The notes under the pieces: model-generated
Told to the model about the DNA's origin: nothing
Seen by the model: the letters and a program-made list of their open reading frames with translations, nothing else
Databases searched by the model: none
Program-made: the position numbers and the translations under genes
In this document: positions 1-9,094 of the stretch, piece after piece
Numbering within the stretch: position 1 is the stretch's first letter
Layout: each line of letters opens with the position of its first letter
Source: Lachnospiraceae bacterium
GTDB taxonomy: Bacteria > Bacillota > Clostridia > Lachnospirales > Lachnospiraceae
Length of the DNA stretch: 59,307 bases
Direction: 5' to 3'
Assembly (NCBI GenBank): GCA_024698865.1
Contig: JAILQS010000118.1
Span: 1-59,307, forward strand

Positions 1-132
1 GAAGAACGCAAGGAAGAAATAATTGATGCAAGACAAAGTGAAGAATTCAGAAAACAGTATGCTTCCTGGACAGGAGATTTTAAAGTGATCCTGAACAAGG
101 AAATATGGAACAGCGTTGAGGTATCTCGTTAG
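1..132 (+). CDS. C-terminal end of an unidentified protein (partial)
   Basis: An open frame runs from the first base to a TAG at 130-132 and encodes 43 residues. The piece is rich in Glu, Lys and Arg at its start and ends in Glu-Val-Ser-Arg. It is too short and too featureless for me to name a family. A terminator hairpin follows 25 bases later, so it is the last gene of its transcript. The frame is assigned because it stays open up to a stop placed sensibly before a terminator. Confidence 0.6.
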   Translation, partial: EERKEEIIDARQSEEFRKQYASWTGDFKVILNKEIWNSVEVSR

Positions 133-157
133 TACGTGTTCCAAAAAGCAAAAGAAT

Positions 158-200
158 AGAGCCTGGTAACCGGAATGGCATCCGGTTGCCGGGCTCTTTG
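158..200 (+). terminator. Rho-independent terminator after the partial upstream gene
   Basis: Bases 158-174 pair with 181-197 in a long stem with two G-U pairs and a six-base loop. A short T-containing tail follows. It ends the transcript of the partial gene at the window edge and separates it from the convergent asnS. Confidence 0.75.
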
Positions 201-211
201 CTGTTATAAGT

Positions 212-300
212 GCGAATCTTACAATTCACAAATTATAATAATTACGAATCTTATAATTCACAAATTATAATAATTGCGAATTTTACAATTCGCAATTATT
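212..300. repeat. Three tandem copies of an AT-rich 32-bp unit at the asnS 3' end
   Basis: Units begin at 212, 244 and 276, giving an exact 32-base period. The first two copies are almost identical. The third (276-300) is shorter and diverged, and it contains the last codons and stop codon of asnS on the other strand. The array looks like a local duplication of the asnS gene end into the intergenic space. Confidence 0.7.
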
Positions 301-1677
301 TACCGTTCTTGGGAATGGAAGGACGTCGCGGATATTGCTTACACCGGTAAGGTACATTACGCAACGTTCGAATCCAAGGCCGAATCCGGCATGTCTTGTT
401 GTTCCGTATTTACGAAGATCTGTGTAGAATTCGTAATCTTCCGGCACGAGTCCAAGTTCTGCAATACGGGCGTTGAGTTTGTCAAAATCGTCTTCACGCT
501 GACTTCCGCCGATAATTTCTCCAATGCCCGGAACCAGAAGGTCCATAGCTGCTACTGTCTTGTTATCATCGTTCAACTTCATATAGAAAGCTTTGATTTC
601 TTTTGGATAGTCGGTTACGAACACCGGACGTTTGTAAATTTCTTCGGTGAGATAACGCTCGTGTTCTGTCTGAAGATCACAACCCCAGGAAACTTTAAAG
701 TCAAAGTTGTCATTGTTCTTTTCAAGTATTTCGATGGCTTCTGTATAAGTAACATGCGCAAAATCAGAATTTGCAACGTGCTGTAAACGCTCCAAAAGTC
801 CTTTGTCGATAAACTGGTTCAGGAATTTCATTTCTTCCGGTGCATTTTCCAATACGTAGTTAATGATAAATTTAATCATATGCTCTGCCAACAACATATC
901 GTCTTTTAAATCAGCAAAGGCAATCTCCGGCTCGATCATCCAGAACTCAGCTGCGTGACGGGTAGTATTGGAATTCTCTGCTCTAAAAGTAGGTCCGAAA
1001 GTATATATGTTACGGAATGCCTGTGCAAAGGTTTCACCATATAACTGGCCACTTACCGTTAAGTTGGTTTCTTTTCCGAAGAAATCCTTAGAAATATCAA
1101 CTTTGCCATCGTCTGTAGTTGGAAGGTTATTTAAATCAAGCGTTGTTACGCGGAACATTTCTCCGGCACCTTCGCAGTCGCTACCTGTAATAATCGGAGT
1201 ATGCACGTACACGAAATCTCTTTCCATAAAGAATTTGTGAATGGCATATGCGATAAGAGAACGGATACGAAATACTGCCTGATACGTATTAGTACGGGCT
1301 CTCAGATGTGGAATGGTTCGTAAATATTCCATTGTATGACGCTTTTTCTGAAGCGGATAATCTGAGGTTGAAGTACCCTCTACTTCAATTTTCTCTGCCT
1401 GAATTTCAAACGGCTGTTTTGCATTTGGTGTAAGCAGAAGTTTACCGGTTACCACAACGGCAGAGCCAACGTTTAACTTACATAATTCCTGATAATTATC
1501 AAGAACATCGGCGCTGTATACTACCTGAAGTGTTTCAAAAAAAGTACCGTCATTGAGCACCATAAAACCGAACGCTTTTGAGTCGCGGTTGCTTCGTATC
1601 CAACCGCCAACGGTGATGGTTTTGTCACCAAAGGCTTCTTTGTTTCGATATAATTCTTTAATTGTAGTCAAGTTCAT
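283..1677 (-). CDS. asnS: Asparaginyl-tRNA synthetase
   Basis: Class II aminoacyl-tRNA synthetase that charges tRNA-Asn with asparagine in the cytosol. The 464-residue protein has an N-terminal OB-fold anticodon-binding domain (about residues 15-110, starting [19 protein letters not shown]), then the class II catalytic core. Motif 2 is visible around [21 protein letters not shown] and motif 3 around [15 protein letters not shown]. The AEFWMIEPE signature and the NCEL end are typical of AsnRS rather than AspRS. The frame stays open upstream to 1929, but the start at 1677 is chosen because an AAGGA-type site sits before that ATG and the family begins there; the upstream extension overlaps yesN and resembles nothing. 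It is transcribed divergently from yesN. Confidence 0.97.
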   Translation of the reverse strand: MNLTTIKELYRNKEAFGDKTITVGGWIRSNRDSKAFGFMVLNDGTFFETLQVVYSADVLDNYQELCKLNVGSAVVVTGKLLLTPNAKQPFEIQAEKIEVEGTSTSDYPLQKKRHTMEYLRTIPHLRARTNTYQAVFRIRSLIAYAIHKFFMERDFVYVHTPIITGSDCEGAGEMFRVTTLDLNNLPTTDDGKVDISKDFFGKETNLTVSGQLYGETFAQAFRNIYTFGPTFRAENSNTTRHAAEFWMIEPEIAFADLKDDMLLAEHMIKFIINYVLENAPEEMKFLNQFIDKGLLERLQHVANSDFAHVTYTEAIEILEKNNDNFDFKVSWGCDLQTEHERYLTEEIYKRPVFVTDYPKEIKAFYMKLNDDNKTVAAMDLLVPGIGEIIGGSQREDDFDKLNARIAELGLVPEDYEFYTDLRKYGTTRHAGFGLGFERCVMYLTGVSNIRDVLPFPRTVNNCEL

Positions 1678-1766
1678 TTGAAGAATCCTTACCTTTCCTG
1701 TTATTTTCTCATACATTTTTGCAGAACACATTTTAATGAAGATATTCTGCATCAAATCATATGTAT

Positions 1767-1795
1767 AATATAGTGCAGCATATGAAAAAAAGCAA
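1767..1795 (-). promoter_or_regulatory. Candidate asnS promoter
   Basis: On the minus strand a TTGCTT box (1790-1795) and a TATATT box (1767-1772) are 17 bases apart. They point to a start near 1760 and a leader of about 80 bases before asnS. The leader is too short for a T-box riboswitch, and I see none. Confidence 0.4.
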
Positions 1796-1876
1796 GTTAG
1801 ATTTTGCTTAAAACAGATGAATACTTGCATTCCGTGCGGGCAGAGGATAGAATAAGGAGAAGATGGAGGTACGAGC

Positions 1877-3520
1877 GTGTTAAAAGTATTTTTAGTAGAA
1901 GATGAAGTTGTTATTCGGGAAGGAATCAAAAATAATATTGACTGGCAGGGGAACGGAATTGAGTTTTGTGGAGAAGCAAGTGACGGAGAACTTGCATTTC
2001 CATTGATTCAGAAAGAGAGACCTGACATTATTATTACGGATATCCGTATGCCGTTTATGGATGGACTTGAGCTGGCGCGTATGGTCAAAAAAGAACTCCC
2101 AAAGGTGAAGATTATCATCCTTAGCGGACACGAAGAATTTGAATATGCGAAAGAAGCAATAAAAATAGGTGTGGCAGAGTATTTACTAAAACCAATCAAT
2201 GGAGAGGAATTGCTGGAAGCGGTTCTTAAAGTAGCCGGACAGATTATGAAGGAACAGGAAGAATTAGAAGATATTGAGAAATTCCGCAGCGAAATGAAAG
2301 AAAATATTGCGGATGCGAAAAGAAGTCTGTTCCAGGATATGATCAGTACGTCACGCTCGCTTTCGGACGTGTTGGAGCGTGGACGAAGTCTTGGCCTGGA
2401 ACTGGGTGCATCCTATTACAATATAATTATTTTCCGTGTGAAACAGAAAAAGAAGGATGAAGAAGCGTATTCTACCAAGATAATTAATCTTATGAATGAG
2501 ATTACGCATTGGTTTGAAAAGAAGACCCATATGATATTATTCGACCGGAATATTGATGGCTATGCGGTGCTTGTTATGGGAAGCAGTCTGGAAGAATTTC
2601 AGGCGAATCAGACAGAATGTCTCACCTATATAGAAGATAAAATACAACAGGAACAGACCATCTCCTATTTTGGAGGTATCGGTGAAGTAGTGCAGAGACT
2701 TCGGGAGCTTCCGCATTCATTTGAGGAAGCGAGCAGGGCGTTTGCGTATCGTTTCATCATTGAAAATGATTGCTTTATGAACTGCGCGAATTTAGCCTCT
2801 ACGGTATCTGAGTTGAAAGAGGGAGATGAAGCCGGGCTGGATACGATTAATGTGTCCAATCTGGATAAAAGCAAGATTCTTAAGTTTTTGAAAAACGGAG
2901 ATAAAGAGGATGTTGCTTATTTTGTCGAGGAGTATATTAACAGCCTTGGGGCAGCAGGGTTTGAATCAATAATGTTTCGTCAGTATCTGATGATGGATAT
3001 GCACTTTACGGTGATTGCATTTGAAGAAGAACTGGGATACGAAACAGAAGAACTGCGTTCCAAATTTAATGACACAAAGAAAATAGCGGCGATTCTCGGA
3101 GATCCGGTTACGACCCAAAAAGCACTGAAGGACTTGTTTGAGGAGGCAATTGAGCGAAGAGAAAAAGTTGCAACAAAGAAATACAGTGCGCTGGTGGATG
3201 ATGCCAAAGCATATATTGATGCAAATTACAGTAACGAAGATTTGTCGCTTAACACGGTAGCAGCCAATATTAATATCAGTCCGAGTCATTTGAGTGCGGT
3301 TTTCAGCCAGGAAACGGGACAGACATTTATCAAGTATCTTACGGATTATCGTATGAGTAAAGCAAAAGAACTGCTTAAGTGTACAAATAAGAGAAGTTCA
3401 GAGGTGAGTCTGGAAGTCGGATACAAGGATCCGCATTATTTCTCTTACTTATTTAAGAAGACACAGAAACTTACACCGTCGCAGTATCGTAACAATAACC
3501 AGGTGTTAGAGGAGAACTAA
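1877..3520 (+). CDS. yesN: YesN-type response regulator with AraC DNA-binding domain
   Basis: Transcription factor of a two-component system paired with the kinase encoded next. Residues 1-120 form a CheY-like receiver with the acidic pocket near E8-D9 and the phospho-acceptor D55 in [10 protein letters not shown]; the lysine is in EYLLKPI. A middle region of about 300 residues links to an AraC-type double helix-turn-helix at about 440-540 ([20 protein letters not shown], then [15 protein letters not shown]). The start is GTG at 1877, seven bases after GGAGG. Four bases separate it from the kinase gene, so they are co-transcribed. In Firmicutes such pairs usually control an adjacent sugar ABC transporter, here the YtfQRT-YjfF-like set. 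The symbol is by family resemblance. Confidence 0.9.
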   Translation: MLKVFLVEDEVVIREGIKNNIDWQGNGIEFCGEASDGELAFPLIQKERPDIIITDIRMPFMDGLELARMVKKELPKVKIIILSGHEEFEYAKEAIKIGVAEYLLKPINGEELLEAVLKVAGQIMKEQEELEDIEKFRSEMKENIADAKRSLFQDMISTSRSLSDVLERGRSLGLELGASYYNIIIFRVKQKKKDEEAYSTKIINLMNEITHWFEKKTHMILFDRNIDGYAVLVMGSSLEEFQANQTECLTYIEDKIQQEQTISYFGGIGEVVQRLRELPHSFEEASRAFAYRFIIENDCFMNCANLASTVSELKEGDEAGLDTINVSNLDKSKILKFLKNGDKEDVAYFVEEYINSLGAAGFESIMFRQYLMMDMHFTVIAFEEELGYETEELRSKFNDTKKIAAILGDPVTTQKALKDLFEEAIERREKVATKKYSALVDDAKAYIDANYSNEDLSLNTVAANINISPSHLSAVFSQETGQTFIKYLTDYRMSKAKELLKCTNKRSSEVSLEVGYKDPHYFSYLFKKTQKLTPSQYRNNNQVLEEN

Positions 3521-3523
3521 TTC

Positions 3524-5011
3524 ATGAAAAAAATACGTGCGGTAAAAGAAAAGCTACATAATAATTATGTGAGATATATGGAAAACATGAAGCTGGATGC
3601 TAAAATCCGCTTTTCTTTGCTGATTGTAGTGTTGCCGCTGATCATTTTCATGCTGATGTGGATGCTTTGGTTTTTGCGTGCCGGAAACCGATATAGTCAG
3701 GTAATCCAAAACGCAACGAAAGCAAGTGAGTTCAGTCTGGACTTTAAGGTGAAGTTCGATTCCGATATGTATCAGGTTGTGTGTGGAGGCAAGGATTTTA
3801 AGGAAGCGCGCCCCTATGAGGAAATCCGGTTGGCGGATGATTTGATGGCAACCCTTGAGAATACAACAGACATTAAGAAAAACAAGAGTCGTGCAAAAGC
3901 GATCCGCAAATATCTTAAGAACTTAAAGCGATATGTCGGGATGATTGAAGACAACCTTGGTAGCGGAAACCACTATAAAGAGAATTTTCAAATCTGGGAA
4001 AATGACATCCAGACCGCTACCGATATTATCCAGGATACGATATTGGAACTTTTGTATTATGAAAACAAAGATATGGAAAATGTACGCGCAGAGATTGGTA
4101 CACTTACCGCGCATACGATTCTGATTAGTTTCGTGATATGGATTTTGTTAGTAGCATACATTTTCTACTTTACACTACATATTCCTAAAGTTATATCCGA
4201 TCCGATCCGAGATTTGTGTTATCTTACTGACCAGGTGGCCGGGGGCAATCTACAGGTAAGGGCGCAACTGGAAGGAAGCATTGAGGTCAAAGAATTAGGA
4301 AGCTCTCTCAATGAAATGATTAGTGAAATACAGGAACTATTGGATACTGTGCGCGAAGAACAGACGCAGCTTCGAGAAGCAGAACTGGAGCTTCTGCAAA
4401 TGCAGATTAACCCTCATTTTCTTTATAACACGCTGGATACGATTATCTGGCTTGCCGAAGCCGGAGAGAAGAAAGAAGTTGTTCACATGGTAGGAGCGTT
4501 GTCGGATTTTTTCCGCGTGTCATTAAATGAAGGAAATGACATGATTACAATCCGGGAAGAAATGCGACATGCAAAAGACTACCTGGAAATACAGGGCGTA
4601 CGTTACCGCGACATTATGGACTTTCAGATGGAGGTGGCGCCGGAGATTGAAGATTGCCTGATTCCCAAAATCACAATTCAGCCGATTATTGAAAATGCAC
4701 TTTATCACGGAATCAAAAATAAAAGAGGAAAGGGTACCATTCGTATTGAAGGTACGACCAGAGGGCATTTGATCATCATTAAAATTGCGGATAACGGAAA
4801 AGGAATGACAAAAGAACGTCTTACGTACGTTAGAGAGACGCTTTCCCAAAAAAGACGGAAAGGGGAACATCACGACGTATATGGGCTTCATAATATAAAA
4901 GAACGTATTCAACTGGTGTTTGGAGAGGAATACGGACTTAAAATCAATAGTGAATATATGGAAGGAACGAGCGTGGAATTAATAATTCCGAAACGTATTA
5001 AGAGTGAATAA
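3524..5011 (+). CDS. yesM: YesM-type sensor histidine kinase
   Basis: Membrane sensor kinase of the HisKA_7TM/LytS-YesM class (His_kinase family PF06580). Transmembrane segments lie at about residues 30-50 and 197-219 and bracket an extracytoplasmic sensor region of about 145 residues. A HAMP linker (220-275) and a short coiled coil follow. The phospho-accepting H298 is in QMQINPHFLYNTLDTI, the hallmark of this class. The GHKL ATPase domain shows the N box (ENALYHGIKNK), the G1 box (DNGKGM) and the G2 box (YGLHNIKERI). It follows yesN by three bases with its own GAGGAG site. The ligand cannot be read from sequence; the neighbouring transporter suggests an extracellular sugar. Confidence 0.9.
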   Translation: MKKIRAVKEKLHNNYVRYMENMKLDAKIRFSLLIVVLPLIIFMLMWMLWFLRAGNRYSQVIQNATKASEFSLDFKVKFDSDMYQVVCGGKDFKEARPYEEIRLADDLMATLENTTDIKKNKSRAKAIRKYLKNLKRYVGMIEDNLGSGNHYKENFQIWENDIQTATDIIQDTILELLYYENKDMENVRAEIGTLTAHTILISFVIWILLVAYIFYFTLHIPKVISDPIRDLCYLTDQVAGGNLQVRAQLEGSIEVKELGSSLNEMISEIQELLDTVREEQTQLREAELELLQMQINPHFLYNTLDTIIWLAEAGEKKEVVHMVGALSDFFRVSLNEGNDMITIREEMRHAKDYLEIQGVRYRDIMDFQMEVAPEIEDCLIPKITIQPIIENALYHGIKNKRGKGTIRIEGTTRGHLIIIKIADNGKGMTKERLTYVRETLSQKRRKGEHHDVYGLHNIKERIQLVFGEEYGLKINSEYMEGTSVELIIPKRIKSE

Positions 5012-5072
5012 GAAACATTTTACATTAAAAAATAGTAGATGATATTAAAAAAAGTAAGATTTTTTTGTTTGG

Positions 5073-5111
5073 AATCGTAAAAAATCCAACTTAAATCGTA
5101 AAAAATCCAAC
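5073..5111 (+). promoter_or_regulatory. Two 18-bp direct repeats, candidate YesN binding site
   Basis: The 18-mer AATCGTAAAAAATCCAAC occurs at 5073-5090 and again, identical, at 5094-5111. The 21-bp period is two DNA turns, so both copies lie on one face of the helix. They sit about 85-120 bases before the predicted start of ytfQ transcription and directly after the yesMN operon. Tandem direct repeats with this spacing are the usual target form of AraC-family activators, so YesN is the inferred ligand. Confidence 0.55.
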
Positions 5112-5160
5112 CAAAAAAGTGATTTAATAAAATATTCAAAAAAAATATCAAAATAATGAA

Positions 5161-5188
5161 TTGCATTAAATTCGTAATTCGATAGAAT
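5161..5188 (+). promoter_or_regulatory. Candidate promoter of the sugar transporter operon
   Basis: TTGCAT (5161-5166) and TAGAAT (5183-5188) are 16 bases apart. The boxes are moderate matches, which fits an activator-dependent promoter next to the direct repeats upstream. Confidence 0.5.
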
Positions 5189-5209
5189 AGTAGTTGCAAT
5201 AAGCAAACG

Positions 5210-5229
5210 GTGTAGAAATTTTTCTACAC
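5210..5229 (+). promoter_or_regulatory. Hairpin in the ytfQ 5' untranslated region
   Basis: Bases 5210-5218 are the exact reverse complement of 5221-5229, giving a tight stem just before the GGAGG site of ytfQ. It lies near the predicted 5' end of the message and may protect the mRNA. Confidence 0.45.
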
Positions 5230-5257
5230 ACAAAAAAACATATGGAGGATTAGAAAC

Positions 5258-6358
5258 ATGAAAAGTATGAAAAAAATGTTAGCACTCCTCATGGCACTTG
5301 TTCTTACATTTGCCTTAGTAGGATGCGGGGGAAGCTCTGATGACGCTGCAGCACCTGCAGACAATGGAGCAACAGAAGAAAAAACTGAAGAAGCACCAGC
5401 TGATGACGCATCAGCTGATGACGCAACAGCTGATGACACAGCAGAAGCTGGAGATTCTGAAGGCGGATTAATCAAAGTTGGTTATGCACAGATCGGTGCA
5501 GAGTCTGACTGGCGTCTTGCTAACACAGAGTCATTCAAACAGCAGTTCACAGAAGAGAATGGTTATGAATTAATCTTCAACGATGGACAGCAGAAACAGG
5601 AAAACCAGATCAAAGCTATCCGTGACTTCATTGCACAGGATGTTGATTACATCGTACTTGCTCCAGTAGTAGAAACTGGTTGGGACACAGTACTTCAGGA
5701 AGCTAAAGATGCAGGAATCCCTGTAATTCTTTCTGACCGTGGTGTAGACGTTGCTGATGATTCTTTATACACAACACAGGTTTGTGGTGACTTCGTTCTC
5801 GAAGGAAACAACGCTGGTGACTGGTTAGCTCAGGAACTTAAAGACAAAGGTCGTGACAAAGAAGAAATCAACGTATGCGTAATCGAAGGAACAACTGGTG
5901 CATCTGCTGCAACAGGACGTAAAGAAGGTTTCGCTGCTAAAGCTGATGAAAACGGATGGAAGATTCTTGACTCTCAGGATGGTGACTTCACTCAGGAAGG
6001 TGGCCAGGAAGTTATGGAATCATTCTTAAAGAACTATGATGATATCGATGTTGTAGTTTGTGCAAACGACAACGAAGCTTTCGGTGCTATCGCTGCTATC
6101 GAAGCTGCTGGAAAGACAACTGGTCCTGAAGGCGACATCTGGATCATCTCTTTCGACGCTGTTAAACAGGGATTCCAGTACATGGTTGATGGAAAACTTA
6201 ACTGTGACGTTGAATGTAACCCATTATACGGACCAAAGATTGATGAAATCATCAAAAAACTTGAAAATGGTGAAGAACTTGAAAAACTTTCTCACCCAGA
6301 AGAAGGCGTATTCGATTACAAAACAGCTGCTGACTTAATCGACAGCCGTCCATACTAA
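5258..6358 (+). CDS. ytfQ: Sugar ABC transporter substrate-binding lipoprotein, YtfQ-like
   Basis: Extracellular solute receptor of a CUT2-type sugar importer. A lipoprotein signal peptide ends in the lipobox LVGC (Cys about residue 23). An acidic, Ala-rich linker follows to about residue 68, then a type I periplasmic-binding-protein fold. Strong YtfQ-like stretches are GYAQIGAESDWR, NDGQQKQENQIKAIRDFIAQ and APVVETGWDTVLQEAKDAGIPV; in E. coli YtfQ this family binds galactofuranose and also arabinose-type furanoses. With araA and araD downstream, L-arabinose or an arabinofuranose is the likely substrate here (inference). Codons are strongly biased (GCT, ATC, GAA), as expected for very high expression. 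Confidence 0.9.
   Translation: MKSMKKMLALLMALVLTFALVGCGGSSDDAAAPADNGATEEKTEEAPADDASADDATADDTAEAGDSEGGLIKVGYAQIGAESDWRLANTESFKQQFTEENGYELIFNDGQQKQENQIKAIRDFIAQDVDYIVLAPVVETGWDTVLQEAKDAGIPVILSDRGVDVADDSLYTTQVCGDFVLEGNNAGDWLAQELKDKGRDKEEINVCVIEGTTGASAATGRKEGFAAKADENGWKILDSQDGDFTQEGGQEVMESFLKNYDDIDVVVCANDNEAFGAIAAIEAAGKTTGPEGDIWIISFDAVKQGFQYMVDGKLNCDVECNPLYGPKIDEIIKKLENGEELEKLSHPEEGVFDYKTAADLIDSRPY
5399..5443 (+). repeat. Three 15-bp tandem repeats coding the lipoprotein linker
   Basis: Units begin at 5399, 5414 and 5429. Each encodes an Ala-Asp-Asp-Ala type pentapeptide in the acidic linker that tethers the YtfQ-like domain to its lipid anchor. In-frame copy-number change here would alter tether length only. 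Confidence 0.7.
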
Positions 6359-6410
6359 TTCGAATATAGTTCGAAAGTTTAATATCGACATTTAATAATG
6401 TTATTTAGGT

Positions 6411-6436
6411 CGTCGGAGGGCTCCGTTCCTCCGACG
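6411..6436 (+). promoter_or_regulatory. Intercistronic stem-loop between ytfQ and ytfR
   Basis: Bases 6411-6419 pair perfectly with 6428-6436 across an eight-base loop. There is no T-run, so it is more likely a 3' end-stabilising or partial-attenuation hairpin than a full terminator. Such elements commonly keep binding-protein mRNA in excess over the ATPase and permease mRNA. Confidence 0.65.
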
Positions 6437-6488
6437 TACTTATGTAAAATAGTAACTATTCACAAAGTTTTAAGAAAGGATGTGTCAT

Positions 6489-8009
6489 ATGAAAGAAATT
6501 CTCACAATGAGACATATTGACAAGAACTTTCCAGGCGTTAGAGCTTTATCTAACGTGGATTTCACACTTCGAGAGGGTGAGATTCATGCTCTTATGGGAG
6601 AAAATGGAGCCGGAAAGTCTACCCTGATTAAAGTATTAACAGGTGTAGAAGAGTTTGAATCAGGAGATATCCGTGTAGACGGAATTGAAGGACCAGTTAT
6701 TAACAGATCTCCGGAAGAAGCACAGAAAAATGGTATTAGTACTGTATACCAGGAAGTAAACTTATGTCCAAACTTAACAGTTGCTGAAAACCTTTACATT
6801 GGAAGACAGCCAAGAACTGCGTTTGGAACAATTGATTGGAAAACTATTAATGAGAATGCAAAGAAAGTCTTAACTGACCTCGATATAGATGTAGACGTAA
6901 CAAAGAACGTCGAAGACTGCTCAGTAGCTATTCAGCAGATGATCGCTATCGCCAGAGCAGTTGATATTTCAGCTAAAATCCTTATTCTTGATGAGCCTAC
7001 ATCAAGTTTGGATGATAACGAAGTAGAAAAATTATTTACACTGATGCGTAAACTTCAGTCTAAAGGAATGGGTATCATTTTCGTAACACACTTCCTTGAG
7101 CAGGTTTATGAAGTATGTGATAAGATCACTGTATTACGTAACGGTGAATTAGTTGGTGAGTTCACAGTAGAAGAGTTACCTCGTGTACAGCTTGTAGCTA
7201 AGATGATGGGTAAAGACTTCGACGATCTTGCAGAAATCAAGAGCGCTGCTACAGAAACTGACAACTCACATAAAGAAGTACTTATCTCAGCAAAACAGTT
7301 GGGATCCCGTGGTGCTGTTCACCCATTCGATGTTGATATTTACAAGGGTGACGTTATCGGTCTTTCCGGTCTGTTAGGATCCGGACGTTCCGAACTTGCA
7401 AGAACTATCTACGGTATCCAGAATCCTGATGAAGGAGAACTTTTCGTTAAAGGTAAGAAAGTTCATATCAAACAGCCTATCCAGGCTATGAAACTTGGAA
7501 TGGGTCTTTTACCTGAAGACCGTAAAGATGAAGGTATTATCGCAGACCTTTCTGTTCGTGAAAATATCATCATTGCACTTCAGGCTAAGAGAGGTGTATT
7601 CCGTTTGATCAGTAGAAAACAGCAGGAAGAATTTGCTGACAAATACATTGATATTTTGCAGATTAAAACTGCTCACAGAGATACTCCTATCAAACAGCTT
7701 AGTGGTGGTAACCAGCAGAAAGCTATCCTTGGTAGATGGTTACTTACAGATCCTGATTTCTTAGTACTTGACGAGCCTACTCGTGGTATCGACGTAGGAA
7801 CCAAGACTGAAATTCAGAAATTAGTTGTTAAACTTGCAGATGAAGGTAAGACAGTAGTATTTATTTCTTCCGAAATCGAAGAAATGATTCGTACATGTAG
7901 ACGTATGATCATCATGAGAGATACATACAAAGTAGGAGAATTACCTGAAATGGAAATCAGCAAGGACAATATTATGAAAGCTATTGCAGGAGGTGCCGAA
8001 CATGAATAA
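6489..8009 (+). CDS. ytfR: Sugar ABC transporter ATP-binding protein, YtfR/RbsA type
   Basis: Cytoplasmic ATPase with two fused nucleotide-binding domains, 506 residues as usual for CUT2 importers. NBD1 has Walker A GENGAGKS and Walker B ILILDEPTSSL. NBD2 has the degenerate P-loop GLLGSGRSE typical of RbsA-type proteins, the signature LSGGNQQKAILGRW and Walker B FLVLDEPTRGID. The ATG at 6489 is chosen over an in-frame ATG at 6480 because AGAAAGGA ends at 6480, eight bases upstream; the earlier codon overlaps that site. Its last eight bases overlap the first permease gene. Confidence 0.95.
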   Translation: MKEILTMRHIDKNFPGVRALSNVDFTLREGEIHALMGENGAGKSTLIKVLTGVEEFESGDIRVDGIEGPVINRSPEEAQKNGISTVYQEVNLCPNLTVAENLYIGRQPRTAFGTIDWKTINENAKKVLTDLDIDVDVTKNVEDCSVAIQQMIAIARAVDISAKILILDEPTSSLDDNEVEKLFTLMRKLQSKGMGIIFVTHFLEQVYEVCDKITVLRNGELVGEFTVEELPRVQLVAKMMGKDFDDLAEIKSAATETDNSHKEVLISAKQLGSRGAVHPFDVDIYKGDVIGLSGLLGSGRSELARTIYGIQNPDEGELFVKGKKVHIKQPIQAMKLGMGLLPEDRKDEGIIADLSVRENIIIALQAKRGVFRLISRKQQEEFADKYIDILQIKTAHRDTPIKQLSGGNQQKAILGRWLLTDPDFLVLDEPTRGIDVGTKTEIQKLVVKLADEGKTVVFISSEIEEMIRTCRRMIIMRDTYKVGELPEMEISKDNIMKAIAGGAEHE

Positions 8010-9093
8010 AGAAACAAGTACTTTGAAGAGAATGGTCGGACACCAGTTGTTCATGCCAATCATTTCTTTGATTATTGTTATGTTAATTACAGTAGTCTAC
8101 AAATCACTTTTTGGAAAAGATGGAGTACATCTTGACCTCACCTTCTTCCAGATTCAGATTACAAACGGACATTTATACGGATATCTTATCGATATCTTAA
8201 ACCATGCAGGTGGTCTTGTAATTCTTGCCATCGGTATGACTTTAACAGTTGCATCTTCTGCAGGTACAGACATCTCCGTAGGTGCTGTAAGTGCTTTATG
8301 TGCTGCTGTATGTGTTCGAGTATTAGGTAGAGAAAACGTAGTTGCTGATTATTCCACAGGAGTATACATTCTTGCGTTTATCGCAGCAATGTTAGTTGGT
8401 GCACTTTGTGGTGTATTTAACGGATATCTGGTAGCTTACCTTGATATTCAGCCAATGGTTGCCACATTGATTTTGTTTACCGCAGGTCGTGGTATGGCAC
8501 AGTTACTTGTAAACGGATATATCATCTATGTTCGTAAAGAATCTTACAAATGGTTGGGATCTTTCTTCCCACATATTCCGTTACCTAGTGCGCTGATCGT
8601 TGCCATGGTGGTTGCGGTTGTAATGTATCTGGTACTCAATAAAACGGCACTTGGATTATACATCCAGGCTGTAGGTATCAACAAAAAGGCCAGCCACGTA
8701 GTAGGTCTTAACTCTAAAATGATTATCTTATTAACATACGTATTCTGTGGATGGTGTGCATCTATCAACGGTCTCATCAAATCTTCAGAAATCGCATCCG
8801 TAGACGCGAACAATATCGGTCTTATGATGGAATTGGATGCCATCCTTTCTGTTGCTATCGGTGGTAACAGCCTTGGCGGTGGTAAATTCAACTTATTCGG
8901 AAGTATTATCGGTGCAGTAACTATCCAGGCTCTTTCTACTGTATTGTTATCAATGTCAGTTGAGTCTACACAGGTACCGGTATTTAAAGCATTATTGGTA
9001 GCAGCAATCGTTGTATTCCAGTCTCCGGAAATCCAGAGATGGCGTCGTAACAGAAAAGCTAGAGCAGCAGCTGCAGGAAAGAAGGTGGCATAG
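8002..9093 (+). CDS. ytfT: Sugar ABC transporter permease, YtfT-like
   Basis: Integral membrane channel subunit of the importer (BPD_transp_2/CUT2 permease family), 363 residues with about eight to ten hydrophobic segments starting near residue 20. The family signature is visible around GTDISVGAVSALCAA and in the C-terminal GGNSLGGGKFNLFGSIIGA. Translation starts at the ATG at 8002, after AGGAGGTG within the end of ytfR, overlapping it by eight bases, which suggests translational coupling. It forms a heterodimer with the following permease. A longer frame from 7984 lacks a site of its own. Confidence 0.92.
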   Translation: MNKETSTLKRMVGHQLFMPIISLIIVMLITVVYKSLFGKDGVHLDLTFFQIQITNGHLYGYLIDILNHAGGLVILAIGMTLTVASSAGTDISVGAVSALCAAVCVRVLGRENVVADYSTGVYILAFIAAMLVGALCGVFNGYLVAYLDIQPMVATLILFTAGRGMAQLLVNGYIIYVRKESYKWLGSFFPHIPLPSALIVAMVVAVVMYLVLNKTALGLYIQAVGINKKASHVVGLNSKMIILLTYVFCGWCASINGLIKSSEIASVDANNIGLMMELDAILSVAIGGNSLGGGKFNLFGSIIGAVTIQALSTVLLSMSVESTQVPVFKALLVAAIVVFQSPEIQRWRRNRKARAAAAGKKVA

Positions 9094-9094
9094 A

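Noticed and set aside
212-300. Short CRISPR-like array
   Set aside because: The 32-base units are contiguous, with no unique spacers between them, and no cas genes are present.
1678-1876. T-box riboswitch before asnS
   Set aside because: The leader is only about 80 bases, and no T-box core sequence or terminator/antiterminator pair is visible.
1678-1929. N-terminal extension of the asnS frame by 84 residues
   Set aside because: It overlaps the divergent yesN start, has no family similarity, and the ATG at 1677 has a ribosome site and the normal AsnRS N terminus.
5224-5475. Minus-strand Ser/Ala-rich frame of 83 residues opposite ytfQ
   Set aside because: It is a shadow of the biased GCA/GCT codons and linker repeats of the lipoprotein gene, with no start site of its own.
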